A stretch of DNA of 18,512 nucleotides from JANWKA01 sp035533815. Lineage in GTDB: Bacteria; Bacteroidota; Bacteroidia; Chitinophagales; Chitinophagaceae. Where the stretch lies: contig DATLTB010000069.1 of the NCBI GenBank assembly GCA_035533815.1, positions 1 to 18,512 of the forward strand, written 5' to 3'. The notes beneath the pieces are model-generated. The model saw nothing but the letters and a program-made list of their open reading frames with translations. It was not told the origin of the DNA and did not search any database. Positions 14,738 to 18,512 of this stretch are shown here, one piece after another. Position 1 is the stretch's first letter, and every line of letters begins with the position of its first letter. A program made the position numbers and the translations under genes.

Positions 14738-14808
14738 CCGCCGCTGTTTTTCCCATGATTTTCCCTGGAAAATACTGATTTGCGGAATTATGCCAGGATC
14801 CAGATTCC

Positions 14809-14839
14809 TTGATACAGAATATTACAGTGCTTAACTTTG
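14809..14839 (+). promoter_or_regulatory. Bacteroidota-type promoter of the LpxD-family gene
   Basis: A -33-type TTG (14809-14811) is separated by 20 nt from TAACTTTG (14832-14839), an exact match to the -7 consensus TAnnTTTG. It is the best two-part promoter in the window. Transcription would begin near 14845, giving a leader of about 55-60 nt before the ATG at 14903, and it overlaps the possible TTG start at 14837, which argues against that start. Confidence 0.6.
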
Positions 14840-14902
14840 TCTGGTGCCAATCAATTCCTGCCGCCCCAAAGAGTCCTTCGGATCATCATCAATCTATTTA
14901 CC

Positions 14903-15859
14903 ATGAAACTGAACACTCCGTTGTCTGTCAGATGGATAGCTGATTTCATCCACGCTGAACTGACCGGCGATCCTTCCATAGAAGCTACGGGAATCAATGA
15001 GATCCATAAAGTCAGTCCCGGAGATATTTCTTTTGTGGATACGGAAAAATATTACCGGGCCTGCCTGGATTCCGCCGCTACAGTGATCATCATCAATAAG
15101 CAGGTGGATTGCCCTGCGGGCAAAGCCTTACTCATCACTGCAGATCCGTTCAGCGCCTATGTGAAACTGGTCAGGCACCTGCGGCCTTTTGAACCTGCCG
15201 CCGGGATGATCTCCGAATCGTCGGTGATTGGACCCCGGACGGTGGTTCAGCCCGGAGTCTTTATCGGCAATCATGTCCGGATCGGTGAGGATTGCCTGAT
15301 CCATCCTCATGTAACGATCTATGATCATTGTACCATTGGAAAGGGGGTGATCATTCATGCGGGTACGGTTATCGGTGCAGATGCTTTTTATTTTAAGAGA
15401 AGAAAGCAGCAGGAACCGCAATATGACAAACTGGAAAGCTGTGGGAGGGTGATCATTCAGGACTATGTGGAGATTGGGGCCAATTGCACGGTGGACAGGG
15501 GAGTTAGCGGTGACACCATTATCGGACAGGGGACCAAGCTGGATAACCAGGTGCATATCGGGCATGGTACGGTCATAGGTAAAAATTGTCTGCTGGTGGC
15601 GCAGGTAGGCATTGCCGGTAAAGTGTGTGTCGAGGATGAAGTGATCATCTGGGGTCAGGTGGGGGTAGCCAAGGATCTGACTATCGGCAAAGGCGCAGAG
15701 GTGCTCGGCCAGTCCGGGGTCACCCATAGCCTGGAAGGAGGTAAGGTGTATATGGGGTTCCCGGCTGGCGAAGCCCGAGCCAGGCAGCGGGAATTGGTAT
15801 GGATCCGCCGGATCCCGGAATTATGGGAAAAGATGATGAAGAAACCGGGGGTCAATTAA
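14903..15859 (+). CDS. lpxD: LpxD-family UDP-3-O-acylglucosamine N-acyltransferase (possibly a paralogue)
   Basis: A 318-residue left-handed beta-helix acyltransferase. LpxD adds the N-linked 3-hydroxyacyl chain to UDP-3-O-acylglucosamine in lipid A synthesis, in the cytosol. The N-terminal uridine-binding domain (about 1-100) is followed by hexapeptide repeats (about 105-280, such as SVIGPRTVVQPGVFIG, VEIGANCTVDRG, NQVHIGHGTVIG) and a C-terminal helix. His221 in HIGHG aligns with the catalytic histidine of E. coli LpxD (IAHN). The segment after IGAD reads AFYFKRRKQQEPQYD where canonical LpxD has GFGF-type residues, and no lpx, fab or acyl carrier genes are nearby. It may therefore be a second, LpxD-like enzyme of Bacteroidota rather than the main one. 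I chose the ATG at 14903; the frame extends to TTG 14837, but the promoter lies over that codon. It overlaps the next convergent gene by 4 nt. Confidence 0.85.
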   Translation: MKLNTPLSVRWIADFIHAELTGDPSIEATGINEIHKVSPGDISFVDTEKYYRACLDSAATVIIINKQVDCPAGKALLITADPFSAYVKLVRHLRPFEPAAGMISESSVIGPRTVVQPGVFIGNHVRIGEDCLIHPHVTIYDHCTIGKGVIIHAGTVIGADAFYFKRRKQQEPQYDKLESCGRVIIQDYVEIGANCTVDRGVSGDTIIGQGTKLDNQVHIGHGTVIGKNCLLVAQVGIAGKVCVEDEVIIWGQVGVAKDLTIGKGAEVLGQSGVTHSLEGGKVYMGFPAGEARARQRELVWIRRIPELWEKMMKKPGVN

Positions 15860-16833
15860 TGGCCAAGCTGTTCCAAAAAGGCTGCACAAGCGGCTTTAAC
15901 GGAAAGCTCCAGGTTCGTGAACCGGAATCCCGGCAAAGCGGAGATGATATTTTCGGTATCATAATACACTTTCAGTTGCGCCGTACGGGCAGTTTCCCGG
16001 GTGATCAGGGGAGCTTTTCCGGTGAACAGGCTTTTGAAGGCCATTATTTTCCAGACCAGGCTGCCCAGCATGGGGGAGGCCTTGATATGGGGAGGGCGCC
16101 TGTTCAACGCAACAGCCATTTCAGTGAAGAGTCTCCGGTAGGACCAGTTATCCCCGCTGAGGATAAAACGTCTTGCGGTGATAGGGCTTTGGCCAAGCAG
16201 GATCATCGCCTGCACCACATCGTTCACATCCACGAAACCGTTAATGCCCTTTGTGTACCAGGGAAACTCCCGGTATGCGGAACGTACCAGGGAGGAGGAT
16301 CCATCTTTGCCGTTTCCCCGGCCCAGCACGATGGAAGGGTTTACAATAACTGCATCCAGCCCTTCTCCGATAGCCCTCCAGACTTCCATTTCCCCCAGGT
16401 ATTTGCTTAGCGCATATTGGGAATTGTTGGGACTGTCCTCCCATTTACAGTATTCCCCGATCAGCTGGCCATTGACCGGCCTGCCTATCGCAGCCACACT
16501 GCTGATATGCACTACCTTGTGGACGCCCTGCTCCAGGGCGAGATTGACCACATTCGCCGTCCCTTCCACATTGACTTTCATCAGCATGGCCCGGTCCCTG
16601 GACCAGAAGGATATTTTTCCGGCAGCATGATAAATAGTGCGGACACCCCGGCAGGCTTCTTCCAGGGAATGCATGTCCAGGATATCTCCCTGTACCCACT
16701 GCAGGTTTGGGAACTGTTCTCCCATCCCGGGCTTTTCCCGGCGGAACATGGCCCGGACTTCTTCACCTGATGCAGACAACTCCTTCACCAGATGGCTGCC
16801 AATAAACCCCGTTGCTCCCGTAACCAGTATCAA
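15856..16833 (-). CDS. NAD(P)-dependent epimerase/reductase (extended SDR, dihydroflavonol-reductase-like)
   Basis: A 325-residue extended SDR. The Rossmann motif VTGATGFIG starts at residue 4, HAAGK gives the conserved alanine/glycine turn at about 69-73, the catalytic Ser lies in HISSVAAIG (about 109-117), and YALSK supplies Tyr140 and Lys144. NPSIVLG and FVDVNDVVQA are typical of dihydroflavonol-4-reductase and 3-beta-hydroxysteroid-dehydrogenase-like members. The substrate is not inferable; sugar-nucleotide or small ketone substrates are both possible. The start is TTG at 16833: an in-frame stop lies four codons upstream, no ATG is available, and the Rossmann strand begins immediately. 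Its stop overlaps the LpxD-family stop tail to tail by 4 nt. Confidence 0.88.
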   Translation of the reverse strand: MILVTGATGFIGSHLVKELSASGEEVRAMFRREKPGMGEQFPNLQWVQGDILDMHSLEEACRGVRTIYHAAGKISFWSRDRAMLMKVNVEGTANVVNLALEQGVHKVVHISSVAAIGRPVNGQLIGEYCKWEDSPNNSQYALSKYLGEMEVWRAIGEGLDAVIVNPSIVLGRGNGKDGSSSLVRSAYREFPWYTKGINGFVDVNDVVQAMILLGQSPITARRFILSGDNWSYRRLFTEMAVALNRRPPHIKASPMLGSLVWKIMAFKSLFTGKAPLITRETARTAQLKVYYDTENIISALPGFRFTNLELSVKAACAAFLEQLGH

Positions 16834-17125
16834 GGCCCGTGTTTAGGGGCGAAGTTAACACCCAATGTCCAGGAAGATTGCAGTCCTTCATTAAAATGAT
16901 TTCAAATTCGGGAAAATTAATTGATAAAAGAGGATGGCTTATTTGTAGGAAATGGTCACCTGAAGGGTGAAAAAAAAGGGATAACTGAACAAGTAATGTA
17001 CCCGGTGCTTCCGTTAAGGATGGAATCTCCAAAAGCCAGCACCGGTTAATGATGATTTGCGCTGCCCTAACAGGTTTTCTGATACTGATAGGCATCCTGC
17101 CATTTTCCTTCAGCTGATCAGCTGA
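16834..17125. other. 292-nt intergenic region with inverted repeats
   Basis: The gap lies between the epimerase start and the patatin stop, so it should hold the epimerase promoter and the patatin terminator. I find no exact TAnnTTTG on the minus strand. It contains an inverted repeat at 17002-17045 and a perfect palindrome at the patatin stop (17115-17128). A minus-strand open frame spanning 16763-17095 has no protein-like composition. Confidence 0.5.
17002..17045. repeat. Inverted repeat able to form a bulged hairpin
   Basis: CCGGTGC (17002-17008) pairs perfectly with GCACCGG (17039-17045), and just inside TTCC (17009-17012) pairs with GGAA (17022-17025), leaving a bulge on one side. No T-tract follows on either strand, so it is not a standard terminator. 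It could be an RNA fold in the 3' tail of the patatin transcript. Confidence 0.4.
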
Positions 17126-17128
17126 TCA
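17115..17128. repeat. Perfect 14-bp palindrome overlapping the patatin stop codon
   Basis: TGATCAGCTGATCA reads the same on both strands and covers the patatin stop codon (17126-17128). It could be a protein-binding site, or arise by chance from the tandem AGCTGATC copies it contains. Confidence 0.5.
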
Positions 17129-18130
17129 ATCATTTTCAATTAACTGATCCATTACTTCATCCAATATGGCCTCGTTACCGGATATGTAATTCAGCGCATC
17201 CTGATGTAATGCTTCAATATTAATAGCTTCGGCATCATCCATAACAGGAGAAGCATTAATAAGCGGGGAAGCAATCCGGTAATATTGATCGGTACCTTCA
17301 AATTCTTTCCTTACCTGGTAATCTACAATTTCTGAACTGGTGGACATCATGATGTCAAAAAGCGGCTTAACCCATTTTATTTCCCCCGCGTTCTGCATAT
17401 CAGTATAGGGTTGTAGTTTAGTATTTCCTGTATCCAAAGAGACGATGAGCATATCATGAATATCCGGATTATCCTTTTTAAATGTATCGTTTAAAATTGT
17501 CCCAATTTTGGTTTTTTGGGCCTCCACATAAGTGCACATGGTGGGATTATTGGCCACCATCCCGCCATCAATAAGGATCATGTGCTTTTGGGTATCTCCA
17601 AAGGGCAAAGGGGCAAAATAAGTAGGTGCTGCCGCTGTAGCCTGAGTAACCAGGGCAATCGGGGAATCTTTATTGTCATCTCCGTAACAAAACAGCACGC
17701 TCTTCCTGTTTTCAATATCGTAAGACGTGATCAGGTATGGCTTCTTGATGTCGCTCATCAGCATATTCTGAAAGAATCCAACCAGTAACCTGCATAATGC
17801 TAGATTGGAATATTTAGGGTGTAATAAACCAAATCCGCTACTTATCTCCTGGAGTTCATTTAACTGAAATATGGATGGACCGTCCTTCAGGTACAGGTTC
17901 AATGCTTCCTCAGCCGAATACCTGGCTTTACCATTAAAATCAGCAATGAGATAAATACAGGCTAATATCCCACCCGTACTTGTCCCGGCAATCATGTCAA
18001 ACCAATCCCCTATGTTACGGTCCTTGCCAGTCTTGATCTTTAACTGCTTTTCCAGGTAAAGCAGGATAGTAGCCGGGATGATCCCCCTTATGCCACCTCC
18101 GTCAATGCTTAGGATGCGGGATTTTTTCAT
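17126..18130 (-). CDS. Patatin-like phospholipase
   Basis: A 334-residue patatin-family lipid acyl hydrolase. The oxyanion loop DGGGIRG is at residues 10-16, the nucleophile elbow GTSTG at 49-53 (Ser51), the conserved TQATAAAPTYFAP at about 162-174, and the catalytic dyad Asp188 in IDGGMVANNP. Such enzymes cleave membrane phospholipids. No signal peptide or membrane helix is seen, so it should be cytosolic. The gene is clearly poorer in G+C than its neighbours (sampled lines about 35-50% against about 55-60%), which hints at transfer. The domain layout resembles the CapV effectors of CBASS anti-phage systems, but no CD-NTase or other defence gene is visible; only a tnpB fragment lies upstream. 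A housekeeping lipase role is equally possible. The ATG at 18130 gives the usual N-terminus right before the first motif. Confidence 0.92.
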   Translation of the reverse strand: MKKSRILSIDGGGIRGIIPATILLYLEKQLKIKTGKDRNIGDWFDMIAGTSTGGILACIYLIADFNGKARYSAEEALNLYLKDGPSIFQLNELQEISSGFGLLHPKYSNLALCRLLVGFFQNMLMSDIKKPYLITSYDIENRKSVLFCYGDDNKDSPIALVTQATAAAPTYFAPLPFGDTQKHMILIDGGMVANNPTMCTYVEAQKTKIGTILNDTFKKDNPDIHDMLIVSLDTGNTKLQPYTDMQNAGEIKWVKPLFDIMMSTSSEIVDYQVRKEFEGTDQYYRIASPLINASPVMDDAEAINIEALHQDALNYISGNEAILDEVMDQLIEND

Positions 18131-18143
18131 AGTCTGGTATTGA

Positions 18144-18168
18144 CAGGGCCATGGGTACCGGGCCCCTG
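18144..18168. repeat. GC-rich inverted repeat before the patatin start
   Basis: CAGGGCC (18144-18150) pairs with GGCCCCTG (18161-18168), with one bulged base. Its position in the leader, 14 nt before the ATG, could hamper or regulate translation of the patatin gene. Confidence 0.45.
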
Positions 18169-18229
18169 AGGTTAACGGTATTTTTTTTAGATATATCAGT
18201 GTTCGCCTTCATTGCCGGATTCAAATTAG

Positions 18230-18250
18230 GGGGAAACTCCTGTTCACCCC
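18230..18250 (-). repeat. Bulged hairpin, candidate IS200/IS605 right-end structure
   Basis: On the minus strand GGGG, a bulged T, then GAAC pair with GTTT and CCCC around an AGGA loop; one pair is a G-T wobble. It begins 85 nt after the tnpB stop. IS200/IS605 ends carry subterminal hairpins with an unpaired base that TnpA recognises, so position and shape both fit, but the other end is outside the window and cannot be compared. Confidence 0.4.
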
Positions 18251-18330
18251 TCTGTCTTGTTTTAACCTTTATGGGAAATGCCGATAACCTCACCTAATCA
18301 ATTACCCGTCTGTTTTTATCCAGCCTGTCA

Positions 18331-18338
18331 CAAAGCTA
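18331..18338 (-). promoter_or_regulatory. -7-like element over the tnpB stop codon
   Basis: On the minus strand TAGCTTTG matches TAnnTTTG exactly and includes the tnpB TAG stop. A TTG lies 26 nt further upstream, longer than the usual spacing of about 20. If active it would drive the patatin gene from within the insertion element with a leader of roughly 195 nt. Confidence 0.2.
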
Positions 18339-18512
18339 CAGTTTGAGGTATATACTTATTGGGACAAGTACATTTTCCCGCTTCTTCGCCCGGCGTAACC
18401 GCCGCTGCTCCACGGGCACTTCGGATCTACCTGACCCTGATAATCCCATTTTCTTTATATTCCTTGCAGCATTGATGTCCCGGTCATGTAATGTTCCACA
18501 CTGCGGACATTC
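18336..18512 (-). CDS. tnpB: IS200/IS605-type TnpB C-terminus (partial)
   Basis: The last 58 codons of a TnpB (OrfB) RNA-guided nuclease gene; the rest lies beyond the window's right edge. The visible protein begins with ECPQCGTLHDRDINAARNIK, which combines the second half of the zinc finger (CxxC) with the final RuvC segment, where the Asp of DINAARN is the expected third catalytic acid. A basic tail (EQRRLRRAKKREN) follows, and the protein ends in ISIYLKL before a TAG stop at 18336-18338. No frameshift is seen in this part, so the gene may be intact. In this family an omega RNA overlaps the 3' end of tnpB and runs to the element's right end, here toward the patatin gene. Whether a tnpA is present cannot be seen. 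Confidence 0.9.
   Translation of the reverse strand, partial: ECPQCGTLHDRDINAARNIKKMGLSGSGRSEVPVEQRRLRRAKKRENVLVPISIYLKL

Larger units (their letters stand above)
14448..14902. other. 455-nt intergenic region with terminator, AT-rich stretch and DnaA-box matches
   Basis: The largest gap in the window, between divergent pseudouridine synthase and LpxD-family genes. From left to right it holds a foldable segment (14509-14545), a strong bidirectional terminator (14575-14611), a small 6-bp hairpin (AGGGAA/TTCCCT at 14639-14656), and a markedly AT-rich stretch of about 14650-14725. That stretch includes an imperfect palindrome (14689-14708) and is followed by two DnaA-box matches and the promoter of the LpxD-family gene. 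Short plus-strand open frames in it have no protein-like character. I see no tRNA or rRNA. Confidence 0.7.
18131..18335. other. 205-nt region between tnpB 3' end and patatin gene
   Basis: This probably contains the right end of the IS200/IS605-type element and the patatin leader. It holds a bulged hairpin at 18230-18250 and a GC-rich inverted repeat at 18144-18168, 14 nt upstream of the patatin ATG. A minus-strand frame over 18102-18293 overlaps the patatin start and has no recognisable protein character. Confidence 0.5.

Noticed and set aside
14447..14834. Small plus-strand open frames across the 455-nt gap
   Set aside because: They run through the terminator hairpin and AT-rich stretch and have no family resemblance; the gap reads better as regulatory DNA.
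16961..16980. TCACC/GGTGA hairpin followed by a run of A, considered as a patatin terminator
   Set aside because: On the minus strand the T-run comes before the stem instead of after it, so it would not terminate the patatin transcript.
16763..17095. Minus-strand 110-codon open frame upstream of and overlapping the epimerase start
   Set aside because: No protein-like composition or motif, and it overlaps the start of a secure gene in another frame.
1..18512. CRISPR arrays, rRNA operons and phage structural genes
   Set aside because: No regularly spaced repeats, rRNA-like stretches or phage-type proteins were seen on either strand.

Overview
The window looks like chromosomal DNA from a member of the Bacteroidota. 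The evidence is a GldH-type gliding-motility lipoprotein, a BatD/BatE pair, an LpxD-family acyltransferase, weak or absent Shine-Dalgarno sequences, and several matches to the phylum's -7 promoter element TAnnTTTG directly upstream of genes. Sampled lines are roughly 53-60% GC, except the patatin gene and the 14.65-14.75 kb gap, which are clearly AT-richer. I cannot place it below phylum with confidence.

Layout. 1-1171 (+): the 3' part of a phosphatidylserine decarboxylase gene, then an AhpD-like CxxC protein. 1154-1849 (-): a YjjG-type HAD nucleotidase that overlaps the AhpD-like gene tail to tail. 2117-6909 (+): a tight run with a GntP-family permease, a RidA-family protein, a D-threonine aldolase/D-serine dehydratase-type PLP enzyme, an M19 dipeptidase and a short-chain dehydrogenase. 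The first four together look like a module for freeing, importing and breaking down D-hydroxy-amino acids. 7001-9708 (+): batD and batE, overlapping by 4 nt and preceded by their own -7 element. 9713-13758 (-): a five-gene run in the order yicC, gldH, histidine kinase, OmpR-type response regulator, CDF metal exporter, with gaps of 11 nt or less or overlaps. 13821-14447 (-): an RluE/RsuA-type pseudouridine synthase.

14448-14902 is the only gap over 300 bases. It holds a strong bidirectional terminator, a foldable segment just before it, a very AT-rich stretch with an imperfect palindrome, two DnaA-box matches, and a good promoter for the next gene. It deserves a check as a replication origin or DnaA-controlled region. 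14903-15859 (+) is an LpxD-family left-handed beta-helix acyltransferase. It overlaps tail to tail with an extended-SDR epimerase/reductase gene (15856-16833, -) that starts with TTG.

17126-18512 (-) looks like accessory DNA: an AT-richer patatin-like phospholipase gene downstream of the 3' end of an IS200/IS605-type tnpB gene that runs off the window. A bulged hairpin about 90 nt after the tnpB stop is a candidate right-end structure and a place to look for the end of an omega RNA.

The most testable new idea is the D-amino-acid module, including the HxC metal motif and the ridA overlap that point to dehydratase rather than aldolase chemistry. The origin-like gap and the TnpB/omega RNA end next to the patatin gene come next.
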